7,404 bases of DNA from Flavobacteriales bacterium (GTDB taxonomy: Bacteria; Bacteroidota; Bacteroidia; Flavobacteriales_D; Cryomorphaceae). A program made the position numbers and the translations under genes. The DNA lies in contig JAIVHQ010000285.1 of assembly GCA_020200995.1 (NCBI GenBank), forward strand, positions 1 to 7,404. The letters are read 5' to 3'. The notes below the pieces were generated by a model. That model was not told where the DNA came from. It saw only the letters and a program-made list of their open reading frames with translations, and did no database searches. Shown here piece after piece: positions 1-6,199 of the stretch. Each line of letters opens with the position of its first letter. The stretch's first letter is position 1.

Positions 1-2
1 AA

Positions 3-32
3 GTGGATGGGATTCTGAAAGATATGGAGTGA
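3..32 (+). CDS. Possible C-terminal end of an upstream gene (partial)
   Basis: Reading frame 3 from the window edge gives VDGILKDME followed by TGA at 30-32, which is a plausible end of a protein. The CPBP gene starts 34 bp further on. Nine residues are too few to assign a family, and the other two forward frames are also open or nearly open here, so the choice of frame is inference only. Confidence 0.25.
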   Translation: MDGILKDME

Positions 33-66
33 GTCGGACTGTTTTTCACCGTTCAACGCTCACCCC

Positions 67-1017
67 ATGAGAGCCCTGATCAAAGCCCTCGCAGAATCCT
101 TTGTCCACCACCGAAAGGCGGGGGTGCTCGTGCCTTTCACAGTGTGGATGGCTGCGCTTTTTGTGTTCAATTACAGCCTGGACTTTGAGGACAATTATAT
201 TGACACCATAGCCGATCCCGTAGCGCGGTGGGCGGCAATGTGGGCATTTCAAACAGTTCCCTACATCGTCACCTGCCTCCTGCTACGCATGCATTTCGGA
301 AAGGAGATCGCCTTGAAAAATTTTCGTTTTTGGGCCATTGTAATTTTCGGTTTTGCCGTGCTCTCATTTGATCGCACCGTTTATTTTTGGGGACTTTTTG
401 AAGATTTGGCCGTCACAGCGCAGGCCCGCAGCAAGGTGTACTACGTGTACAAAATTGCATCCATGTTCAAGGGAGTTTTTACGGTCATCCTGCCTTTAAT
501 TTTCCTGAGCCTCATCGCCGACCGCTACAGGAAAACAGGTGCATACGGCCTTCGCCCGGCGCCTTTTGATTTGAAGCCTTACATCATCCTGCTTGCCGGT
601 GCCGCCGTGATGGTGGCCATCGGAAGCACTATCTCCGACATGCAGAACTTTTACCCGAAGTACGCCCGATCGGGCGGAAGTGCATTTGCTCAAGCGGTCG
701 AAATTCCGGAATGGCTTGCAGTAGTGGCCTACGAAGCTGCTTATGGCTTCGACTTTATCTCTACGGAGTACTTTTTTCGCGGATTTCTGGTCATCGGATT
801 GTACCGATTTTTGGGACCTTACGTACTCCTGCCCATGGCGGCAAGCTATGCCGTACTTCATTTCGGTAAGCCCGCTGCTGAGGCATTAAGTTCGGTTTTC
901 GGCGGGTACATCCTCGGCGTTATTGCCATCCATCACCGCAGTATTTGGGGAGGGGTGATTGTGCACGTCGGGCTGGCCTGGATGATGGAAATCGCGGGGT
1001 ACCTGATGCGGCTATGA
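67..1017 (+). CDS. CPBP-family (CAAX protease/bacteriocin-processing type) intramembrane protein
   Basis: This is a 316-aa multi-pass membrane protein with hydrophobic segments near residues 20-37, 56-74, 86-101, 134-151, 171-187, 213-228, 236-260 and 273-306. The C-terminal part carries the CPBP/Abi signature. S-T-E-Y-F-F-R-G at 232-239 fits motif 1 (EExxxR), with E234 and R238. Y261-A-V-L-H265 fits motif 2 (F/YxxxH), and H300 sits where the third-motif His is expected. Family members are glutamic-type intramembrane endopeptidases of the plasma membrane, but most have no known substrate. Two usual polar positions are changed: the first Glu of EExxxR is T233, and the Asn/Asp expected four residues after the third-motif His is A304. 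Catalysis is therefore uncertain. ATG 67 is the only ATG between the in-frame stop at 16-18 and the protein body. No Shine-Dalgarno sequence is visible. The gene converges on the minus-strand VTT gene. The family call is good; the activity is not established. Confidence 0.78.
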   Translation: MRALIKALAESFVHHRKAGVLVPFTVWMAALFVFNYSLDFEDNYIDTIADPVARWAAMWAFQTVPYIVTCLLLRMHFGKEIALKNFRFWAIVIFGFAVLSFDRTVYFWGLFEDLAVTAQARSKVYYVYKIASMFKGVFTVILPLIFLSLIADRYRKTGAYGLRPAPFDLKPYIILLAGAAVMVAIGSTISDMQNFYPKYARSGGSAFAQAVEIPEWLAVVAYEAAYGFDFISTEYFFRGFLVIGLYRFLGPYVLLPMAASYAVLHFGKPAAEALSSVFGGYILGVIAIHHRSIWGGVIVHVGLAWMMEIAGYLMRL

Positions 1018-1041
1018 AGAAACCAATGTATAAAAGGGTAT

Positions 1042-1067
1042 AAAGTAAAAAACTTTGCTTTTTTTTT
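1042..1067 (+). terminator. Weak hairpin plus T-tract downstream of the CPBP gene
   Basis: AAAGT (1042-1046) can pair with ACTTT (1052-1056) across a five-A loop. It is followed by GC and nine T residues (1059-1067). An alternative fold pairs GTAAAAAA (1045-1052) with TTTTTTAC (1062-1069). The position 25 bp after the stop codon suits an intrinsic terminator, and the second fold could serve the convergent gene as well. The stem is short and AT-rich, so this is tentative. Confidence 0.35.
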
Positions 1068-1167
1068 ACCTGAGTCGCCCTGATTCAATGAAACCGAAAT
1101 TTCTGTTTTTGAAGTATAGCTGCAGTAACAACATCCGAAACGCGATTAATATAAAAGGGGCAAACGG

Positions 1168-1761
1168 TCAGACCACCTGGAAAAGCACAGCGGCATACAC
1201 GAAGAATCGGGCAATTCTGAATATCCCGAGCAAGAGCAGAGACTTGAATGAATATTTCAGCATTCCCGCGCCCAGGCACATTGTGCTGTACGGAAGAGGC
1301 AATAAAGCTGCCACGACAATTATAAATCCACCCCAACTTCTCAGCATGGTAAACTGCTTAGCAAACTTGACATTGATCAAATGACTTAGACGGTTTATTT
1401 TTAGCAACTTCACTCCCATAAAATACGCCAGCAAACCACCGCTGTAACTCAACACAGCCAAAAGTGCCACCACGGCATAGGGAGATGCGAACTGCTTTGC
1501 CCAAATGATAAATAAGTCGGGAGGAATAAGGCCCAAAAGGGTTTCACTGACAAAAAACAGGGAAAGAATAAATTCTTCGCTTACCAGTAAAGAGAGCTGA
1601 GCGAAGTAGTACTCAAATCCGGGAGTAAATTTTTCAAAAAGCATGAGCGCTGCCAAAACGGGAATCATTACAAGCCCGAACTTGACGGATGCCTTTTTCA
1701 AAAATTCATAAAATCCTTTACGCAAATAAAAAAAATGATACCGCTTAATTGATGCCCACAT
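1168..1761 (-). CDS. DedA/VTT-domain membrane protein, YqaA-like
   Basis: This 197-aa integral membrane protein has hydrophobic stretches at about 28-42, 62-86, 95-118, 143-158 and 172-195. It shows the DedA/VTT (SNARE-associated) pattern: a re-entrant segment with a conserved acid, here S72-E73-T-L-L-G-L-I-P80-P81-D82; then G108/G109 with Y113 and G116; then a second Pro- and Gly-rich hairpin, P155-L-P157 and G164-A-G166; and R182 and R185 in the last helix. Length and order fit the short YqaA-like branch. Characterised DedA/VTT members move lipids across the membrane (undecaprenyl phosphate or phosphatidylethanolamine) or support proton-motive-force homeostasis. Which applies here cannot be told. 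The N-terminus (about 28 residues) is basic and aromatic, as expected for a cytoplasmic lead-in, and supports the ATG at 1761. The surrounding DNA is more AT-rich than the neighbouring genes. It is transcribed divergently from the asparaginase gene and no partner gene is next to it. Confidence 0.75.
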   Translation of the reverse strand: MWASIKRYHFFYLRKGFYEFLKKASVKFGLVMIPVLAALMLFEKFTPGFEYYFAQLSLLVSEEFILSLFFVSETLLGLIPPDLFIIWAKQFASPYAVVALLAVLSYSGGLLAYFMGVKLLKINRLSHLINVKFAKQFTMLRSWGGFIIVVAALLPLPYSTMCLGAGMLKYSFKSLLLLGIFRIARFFVYAAVLFQVV

Positions 1762-1795
1762 TGTATTTTGAAAAATAAAAAATCGTCTCGAAAGT

Positions 1796-1831
1796 CTTTA
1801 CGCTAGACCTGCCTGTAAAGTTAACGTAAAG
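1796..1831. promoter_or_regulatory. Possible operator: CTTTAC/GTAAAG repeats in a divergent intergenic region
   Basis: CTTTAC (1796-1801) is inverted relative to GTAAAG at 1815-1820. A second GTAAAG (1826-1831) lies exactly 11 bp after the first, about one helical turn, with the palindrome GTTAAC (1820-1825) between them. The cluster lies between the divergent VTT and asparaginase genes, where a shared regulator could bind. Six-base matches arise easily by chance in AT-rich DNA, so this is a weak call. Confidence 0.2.
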
Positions 1832-1864
1832 TGTGCTCTTTTGTGCAAAAAAACCCGGCTCATT

Positions 1865-1895
1865 TTTGATACCTTGCGGCAATTAAGAATTTTTG
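1865..1895 (+). promoter_or_regulatory. Candidate Bacteroidota-type promoter for the asparaginase gene
   Basis: TTTG at 1865-1868 and AATTTTTG at 1888-1895 (five of six positions of TAnnTTTG) are separated by 19 bp, the spacing expected for the Bacteroidota primary sigma factor. If used, transcription would start about at the ATG (1900), giving a leaderless mRNA. A competing match, TACCTTGC at 1870-1877, has no well-spaced -33 partner. Both are weak. Confidence 0.25.
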
Positions 1896-1899
1896 GCTC

Positions 1900-2892
1900 A
1901 TGAAAAACTACATTTTTCTCAGTACAGTTTGGCTGATCAGCGCATTGAGTCTCTCTGGTCAAAATGCTGTGCCCGCCATTGTGATTCATGGCGGGGCCGG
2001 CACCATCGAGCGCGGCATGATGACCGACAGCGCTGAAGCTGAAATCCGAGCCGCCCTTCAGGCAGCACTGGATGTGGGATATACCACAATGGAAAACGGC
2101 GGCTCGGCGCTCGAAGCTGTGGCGGCGGCCATCGGGGTGCTTGAAGATGCGCCCCAATTCAACGCAGGCCGCGGAGCGGTGATGACCTCCGAAGGCCGCC
2201 ACGAGCTCGACGCCTCGGTAATGGACGGGAGCAACCTCAACGCAGGTGCCGTGGCCGGGGTCACCACGGTAAAAAACCCTCTGAGGGCCGCGATTGCGGT
2301 GATGGAAAAATCGCCCCACGTGCTGCTCTCGGGCGCGGGCGCCGAAACCTTTGCGCGAGAGCAAGGCCTCGAGCAGGTCGAGAACGACTACTTCACCGTG
2401 CCGCGCATCCGAAAGAGATACGACGCCATGAACAAAGATCAGGGCCAATTAACTCCCGCAGAAAAAGAGGTGTCGAAATTCGGCACCGTGGGAGCTGTGG
2501 CCGTGGACAGCAACGGCAACATTGCCGCCGGCACCTCGACCGGGGGCATGATGAACAAGCGGTTTGGCCGCATCGGCGACAGTCCGCTGATCGGCGCGGG
2601 CACCTATGCCGACAACGCCACCTGCGGGGTGTCGTGCACCGGCCACGGAGAATACTTCATCCGCATCGGGGTAGCCAAGGATGTGGCCGACCAAATGGAA
2701 TACGGCGGCAAAACCCTCGAGCAGGCCACCCGCTACACCATCCACAGTAAGCTGACCGACATGAAAGGCGGCGGCGGATTAATCGCCCTCGACGCCGACG
2801 GAAACATCTCCATGGAATTCAATACCTCGGGCATGTACCGCGGATTCAAAAACGAAAATGAATCGAAGGTTGAAATCTACAAGGAAGAATAA
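1900..2892 (+). CDS. Exported isoaspartyl peptidase/L-asparaginase (Ntn-hydrolase, plant type)
   Basis: This 330-aa protein belongs to the threonine-nucleophile asparaginase/isoaspartyl-dipeptidase family, which hydrolyses L-Asn and beta-aspartyl peptides. Residues 1-20 form a signal peptide: K2, a hydrophobic run at 4-18, then L-S-G before Q21. The mature enzyme is therefore probably periplasmic. Family motifs appear in order: HGGAGT at 30-35; N88-A-G-R-G92; the autocleavage site F194-G-T-V-G198 with T196 as the expected nucleophile exposed on self-processing; GTSTGG at 211-216; R224-I-G-D-S-P-L-I-G-A-G at 224-234; and the substrate-loop motif TGHGE at 247-251. The C-terminal strand contains F307-N-T-S-G311. 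Length is normal for the family plus a leader. Cleavage before T196 would leave an alpha subunit of about 175 residues and a beta subunit of about 135. The 3' end overlaps the next gene by 35 bp, implying co-transcription. No defect is seen in the motifs. Family assignment is firm; substrate preference is open. Confidence 0.93.
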   Translation: MKNYIFLSTVWLISALSLSGQNAVPAIVIHGGAGTIERGMMTDSAEAEIRAALQAALDVGYTTMENGGSALEAVAAAIGVLEDAPQFNAGRGAVMTSEGRHELDASVMDGSNLNAGAVAGVTTVKNPLRAAIAVMEKSPHVLLSGAGAETFAREQGLEQVENDYFTVPRIRKRYDAMNKDQGQLTPAEKEVSKFGTVGAVAVDSNGNIAAGTSTGGMMNKRFGRIGDSPLIGAGTYADNATCGVSCTGHGEYFIRIGVAKDVADQMEYGGKTLEQATRYTIHSKLTDMKGGGGLIALDADGNISMEFNTSGMYRGFKNENESKVEIYKEE

Positions 2893-3502
2893 TAAATCAC
2901 GGCTTCGACTGCTCACGGCATTTGCACTCCCCTTGCTGCTTTTCGCCGGCTGCGGGCCCGACACTGTTTCCCGGAAAGGGGATGCACCCGCCACGACCAC
3001 CGAGCCCGCGAAAGACACCCGCGAGGAAACTGAATGCACCCTATTGGGAGACCTTCGGCTCAAAAACGAACCCTTCGCACAGGCACTTTGGTCGGGCGAC
3101 AACTTATTTTCCGGAAAGGCATGCACCCGCTACAAAAACGGACAAATCCACACCCTCACGGAATACGAAAACGGGGTGAAAAGCGGAACCTGGGAAGTGT
3201 ACCTCCCTGACGGAACCCTGCAAAAAACGGGGAGCGTAAAAGACGGGAAGGAAGATGGCCCGTATCGGGAGTATTACGAAACAGGAATTTTGAAATACGA
3301 ATACCACTACGCCGCGGGGGCGAAGACGGGGGTCTGGAAATCGTGGTACGAAGATGGAACGCCCTATACGGAACGGAATTTTGAAAACGACAAGCTGCAC
3401 GGAAAGGTGCTGGTGTATGACGAAGCGGGCGATCTGGCCAAAGAATACGACTACAGGCGCGGCGCATTGGTAAACAGCCGAATGCATTTTGAAGAACAGT
3501 AA
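2858..3502 (+). CDS. MORN-repeat (YwqK-like) lipoprotein
   Basis: This 214-aa protein starts with a strongly basic N-region (NRRLK...RKNNKSRLR), a hydrophobic run at about 18-30 and a lipobox L28-F-A-G-C32, so C32 is the expected lipidated residue. A low-complexity Thr/Pro/acidic linker follows (about 33-60). From about residue 90 come roughly five MORN_2-type repeats of about 23 residues, each with a turn of the form Y-x-N/D-G and a G-x-W/Y-x-x-Y/W core: YKNG 92-95, GTWEVY 110-115, GPYREYY 134-140, GVWKSWY 158-164, and GKVLVYD 182-188. In databases such proteins are often named YwqK-family antitoxin, but no toxin gene is adjacent, so that name should not be read as function. A surface-anchored beta-repeat scaffold is the cautious description. 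ATG 2858 lies inside the asparaginase gene (35-bp overlap). No other Met lies between it and the lipobox, which decides the start. Translational coupling to the upstream gene is likely. Confidence 0.82.
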   Translation: MNRRLKSTRKNNKSRLRLLTAFALPLLLFAGCGPDTVSRKGDAPATTTEPAKDTREETECTLLGDLRLKNEPFAQALWSGDNLFSGKACTRYKNGQIHTLTEYENGVKSGTWEVYLPDGTLQKTGSVKDGKEDGPYREYYETGILKYEYHYAAGAKTGVWKSWYEDGTPYTERNFENDKLHGKVLVYDEAGDLAKEYDYRRGALVNSRMHFEEQ

Positions 3503-3506
3503 TGAA

Positions 3507-3572
3507 GGGGCACTCAACTCGCCCCGCAGGATTCCGTTCAAAACTATTGCCGGCCTTGCTGCCCGACAAGGC
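3507..3572 (+). other. Two short stem-loops after the lipoprotein gene
   Basis: GGGGC (3507-3511) can pair with GCCCC (3521-3525) across nine bases. GCCTTG (3553-3558) can pair with CAAGGC (3567-3572) across eight. They lie in the 112-bp gap between the lipoprotein stop and the ligase gene. Neither is followed by a T-tract, so a terminator role is only possible. Bases 3583-3590, TTACTTTG, match five of six positions of a -7 box (TAnnTTTG), but no well-spaced -33 box is seen. Confidence 0.25.
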
Positions 3573-3614
3573 ACGATGTGGTTTACTTTGTACTTCACAT
3601 TTTAAAACCCCCGA

Positions 3615-4820
3615 TTGAGCTTTAAAGAATGGCGTAAATGGCTCGGTGAGCTGCCCCCGGTTCTGCGGTGGTTTCCGCTTCTGGTATTGCTGCGGCCCGT
3701 GATCGACAACCTCTACTTTCTGAAAGAGGTGAGTCCCCTGATTTCGCCTCCTTACATCGTAGGTGTGCTCACCCCTGTGCTGTGCATCACTGCGCTTATC
3801 CAATACCGACTTCCGCGTTTCACCCTCGCCGACAAATCATTCGCGCGGTGGTCAGCTCTCCTTCTGATCAGCGCCCTTTTCACCGTGTTTTACGATCCGC
3901 TTTCACTGCTTTCGCTCGAATTTGTGCTGAAGCTGGCCATGCCGGTTTACCTATTCTTCTTTTTGCGCATCCTCATCCGCAGCAGGCGCGATCTGCACGG
4001 GGTGCTTACCACCTTCCTCTATTCGGCGGTATTCGTGGCCGCCATCCTGCTTTACGAATTACTGATCAACCCGATCAGCATCGAAGATAGCCGCAGCCTT
4101 CAGCGCATACAAGGCAGTTTTGGAGATGTGGTGAGCTACGGCATGTACATCATTTTCACGACGGTGATCACAACGTACTATCTCCTTTCGCGGCAGCACG
4201 TTGTTCCGGTCCGAAAGCTAACTCAGCTCCTTGTCATTGTGGCTGTGATCAACGTGCTCGGCTTGTTCAATATTCACCACACGGCCACCTACACCATCTT
4301 CATTTTGATCTTTGGCCTTTTTCTGCTCTTCAACATGAACACCCGAAACCGTTCGGCGGGGTTTGCCGTGGTGCTCGTTGCCGGCTTCCTGTTCAGTTTT
4401 TTCGGAAGCGAAATCATCGCCGAGAAAATCACTCCGCTCGTAGAGACCGACCTGGCCGTGTATCAGGGCGAGAAGGATTCTGACCAGCTTCTCCACGGAC
4501 GCATGGGACGGTGGAGGTTGATGCTGGCCAACTTCATGGAAGAACCCGTGCACGTGCAGTTTTTGGGCTACCCGCTGAGCCTCTCCTACGTCTACTCCTA
4601 CATCGGCATCGGTTCTCACAACGATTTTTTGCGCATCCTCTTTGCCACCGGGGCCATCGGACTGTTTTTTTACCTCCGCTTCCTCTACCTCATCGCGTTG
4701 CGCATGTCACGCCTGGGCAAGGCACAGCGGTTTTTGCTGGCTGCATATTTTGCCCTCAGCATTTTTGCTTTCATCCTCCTTCCGGAAAATCAGCGCGACG
4801 CATGGATCGACCGACCGTAA
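3615..4820 (+). CDS. O-antigen ligase/polymerase-like (Wzy/WaaL superfamily) membrane protein
   Basis: This 401-aa polytopic protein has about 10-12 hydrophobic segments: among others 19-28, 47-63, 79-92, 103-121, 130-150, 173-191, 203-218, 224-240, 248-262, 338-360 and 371-390. The large polar loop at about 263-335 precedes a conserved G331-I-G-S-H335-N-D-F338-L element and a Gly-rich helix (G346, G349). This is the layout of the Wzy_C/O-antigen ligase superfamily, where the loop holds the His and Arg residues used in sugar-chain transfer. Members polymerise or ligate polysaccharide from undecaprenyl-linked donors at the periplasmic face. Repeat-unit polymerase and ligase cannot be told apart here. 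The start is taken as TTG 3615 because an in-frame stop lies at 3603-3605 and the next in-frame ATG is well inside the protein. A GTG or other start is not excluded. The 3' end overlaps the glycosyltransferase gene, so the two form an operon. Confidence 0.82.
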   Translation: MSFKEWRKWLGELPPVLRWFPLLVLLRPVIDNLYFLKEVSPLISPPYIVGVLTPVLCITALIQYRLPRFTLADKSFARWSALLLISALFTVFYDPLSLLSLEFVLKLAMPVYLFFFLRILIRSRRDLHGVLTTFLYSAVFVAAILLYELLINPISIEDSRSLQRIQGSFGDVVSYGMYIIFTTVITTYYLLSRQHVVPVRKLTQLLVIVAVINVLGLFNIHHTATYTIFILIFGLFLLFNMNTRNRSAGFAVVLVAGFLFSFFGSEIIAEKITPLVETDLAVYQGEKDSDQLLHGRMGRWRLMLANFMEEPVHVQFLGYPLSLSYVYSYIGIGSHNDFLRILFATGAIGLFFYLRFLYLIALRMSRLGKAQRFLLAAYFALSIFAFILLPENQRDAWIDRP

Positions 4821-5899
4821 TGCTACTTGGCAAATTGCCGCCACCCTATATCGGGCCCGCGGTGGCCACGAAGATTATTCTCGAATCGGAACTCGCCGAG
4901 CGCTTTGATCTCCACCATTTCGACACGCGGATCAATGCCTCTGTTTCGGAAATGGGGAAGTTCCGATTGTCGAAGCTGGCCGTTTTGGGCCGCATGTACA
5001 GCGCCTTTCGGCAAAAAATGAAGCGCGTGAAGCCCGCAGTGGTCATCGTACCGATTGCGCAAACCCCCGGCGGATTCCTGAAAGACGTGCCCTTCATTCG
5101 CATCGCTTCCGCCGCGGGGGCCAAGGTGATTGTGCAATTGCGGGGCAGCGAGTTTCGCGACATGTACTACCGCTTAGGGCCCTGGCGGCAAAAGCGGTTG
5201 CGCTTCGAGCTCGGCAAGGCGAGCGCAGCGATCGTACTCGGCGACAACCTTCGCTACATTTTCGAAGGGTTCTTCCCCGATGATCGCATTTACACCGTTC
5301 CCAACGGAGGCGATTTTTCCTTTCCGGAAAGGAAAAACCAAGCGCTGCGCGCGACCTACCTCGCCAACTGCCTCCCCGGCAAGGGGCTAAAGGAATTGCT
5401 CCAAGCCCTCGAAATCCTTGCTGAATACAAAGACCTTCCCCCGTTTGAATTTCACGCTTACGGCAGTTGGGACAATGCCTCGTACCGGGCCGATTGCGAA
5501 GCGATAACAAATCGCTCGCACTTGGCCCACTGCCACCTCCCGGGCCCGGTCAGCGGCGATGCCAAGTGGCAGGCTTTGGCCGACAGCGATATTTTCGTCT
5601 TCGCACCAAAATCGCCCGAAGGCCATCCCTGGAGCCTCATCGAAGCCGCCGCCGCCGCCCTGCCCCTGATCAGCACCGACCGCGGTGCCATCGCCCAAAA
5701 CGTGATCGACGGGCGGAACGGATTTTTGTTGACCGACCCCGAGCCCGCGCTTATGGCGGAGGCCCTGCGAAAGCTGCTGGTTGACCCCGAATTGCGAAAA
5801 TCGATGGGCGCCGCATCGCGAGAGCTTTATGAAGAGCGGTTTACGGGGGTGCAGATGGCGAGGAGATTGGGGGATGTTGTTGAAGAGGTGGTGGGGTAA
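4802..5899 (+). CDS. Family 4 (GT-B fold) glycosyltransferase
   Basis: This 365-aa protein has the GT4 layout. The N-terminal Rossmann strand runs into a Pro/Gly loop (V6-M-L-L-G10-K-L-P-P-P-Y-I-G18). V111-Q-L-R-G115-S sits where many relatives have HGS. P167-N-G-G170 marks the domain hinge, and L191-P-G-K-G195 opens the donor domain. The acid motif E273-G-H-P-W-S-L-I-E281 (E-x7-E) binds the nucleotide-sugar, and D303-G-R-N-G-F308 follows. It should transfer a sugar from a nucleotide donor to a lipid-linked glycan in the cytoplasm, for the polymer handled by the upstream membrane protein. There is no signal peptide. The start is chosen as ATG 4802 (MDRPTVMLLG) because it completes the first beta strand; it overlaps the ligase gene by 19 bp. 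A second candidate, ATG 4820, forms a TAATG stop/start overlap and would remove six residues. The open frame extends upstream to 4511 only as a shadow of the ligase gene. The stop codon abuts a repeat array. Confidence 0.9.
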   Translation: MDRPTVMLLGKLPPPYIGPAVATKIILESELAERFDLHHFDTRINASVSEMGKFRLSKLAVLGRMYSAFRQKMKRVKPAVVIVPIAQTPGGFLKDVPFIRIASAAGAKVIVQLRGSEFRDMYYRLGPWRQKRLRFELGKASAAIVLGDNLRYIFEGFFPDDRIYTVPNGGDFSFPERKNQALRATYLANCLPGKGLKELLQALEILAEYKDLPPFEFHAYGSWDNASYRADCEAITNRSHLAHCHLPGPVSGDAKWQALADSDIFVFAPKSPEGHPWSLIEAAAAALPLISTDRGAIAQNVIDGRNGFLLTDPEPALMAEALRKLLVDPELRKSMGAASRELYEERFTGVQMARRLGDVVEEVVG

Positions 5900-5900
5900 A

Positions 5901-6117
5901 ATCATGTCGCCCCCTAGCGGGGTTCAGCGGGGTTTCATAGCAACCATTTGTCTCATATCATGTCACCCCTAACGGGGTTCAGCGGTATTTCACGGCAACT
6001 TTCTACTAATATCATGTCACCCCTAACGGGGTTCAGTGGTATTTCACTGCAACTATTTTCTAATATCATGTCACCCCTAGCGGGGTTCAACGATATTCAT
6101 GACGCGGACTTGTAACA
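5901..6117 (+). repeat. Direct repeat block A: four palindrome-bearing units of 54-56 bp
   Basis: Units begin at 5901, 5957, 6011 and 6065 with ATCATGTC, giving periods of 56, 54 and 54. Each holds a C4/G4 stem with loop TAAC or TAGC (in unit two ACCCC 5965-5969 pairs with GGGGT 5974-5978), then TTCA and a less conserved tail ending CAAC-(about 10 bases)-CTAAT or similar. The fourth unit diverges after the hairpin and ends in CGCGGACTTGTAACA (6103-6117). The array begins one base after the glycosyltransferase stop, so it may form RNA hairpins at the 3' end of that operon mRNA. The non-hairpin parts are also similar between units, which argues against CRISPR. Confidence 0.85.
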
Positions 6118-6118
6118 A

Positions 6119-6144
6119 ACCAACTCCGTAGGGGTGACATGACA
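6119..6144 (-). repeat. Inverted hairpin copy (a) after block A
   Basis: CTCCGTAGGGGTGACATGA is the reverse complement of the unit start, except that the hairpin loop is GTA instead of GTTA. The stem pairs ACTCC (6123-6127) with GGGGT (6131-6135), including one T-G mismatch. It lies between block A and the 3' end of the transposase gene and is nearly identical to copy (c), including the leading ACCAACTCCGTAGG. Confidence 0.75.
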
Positions 6145-6199
6145 CGCACCTTCGAGTTTGGCATTTTCGAATATGATATCCGACTGCGAACCGCCGGCA
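6145..6199. other. Spacer between inverted copy (a) and the transposase 3' end
   Basis: Only a weak 5-bp pairing is seen here, TTCGA (6151-6155) with TCGAA (6167-6171), with no T-tract in either direction. If the element has a defined end on this side, it would fall here or in copy (a). No gene is supported. Confidence 0.3.

Noticed and set aside
1055..1384. Plus-strand ORF of 109 codons opposite the VTT gene.
   Set aside because: The minus-strand frame encodes a coherent membrane protein with DedA/VTT motifs. The plus frame has no recognisable features.
2858..3502. Toxin-antitoxin pair based on the YwqK-type name.
   Set aside because: The protein is a lipoprotein with MORN repeats and neither neighbour resembles a toxin; one is an asparaginase and the other a polysaccharide gene.
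4511..4801. Longer form of the glycosyltransferase starting at 4511.
   Set aside because: The extra 97 residues are Arg/His/Pro-rich, overlap the well-supported ligase frame and precede the natural first beta strand of the GT-B fold.
2058..5905. Numerous antisense ORFs within the GC-rich asparaginase, lipoprotein, ligase and glycosyltransferase genes.
   Set aside because: They are rich in Arg/His/Pro/Ala shadow composition, show no motifs, and lie opposite genes with strong family evidence.
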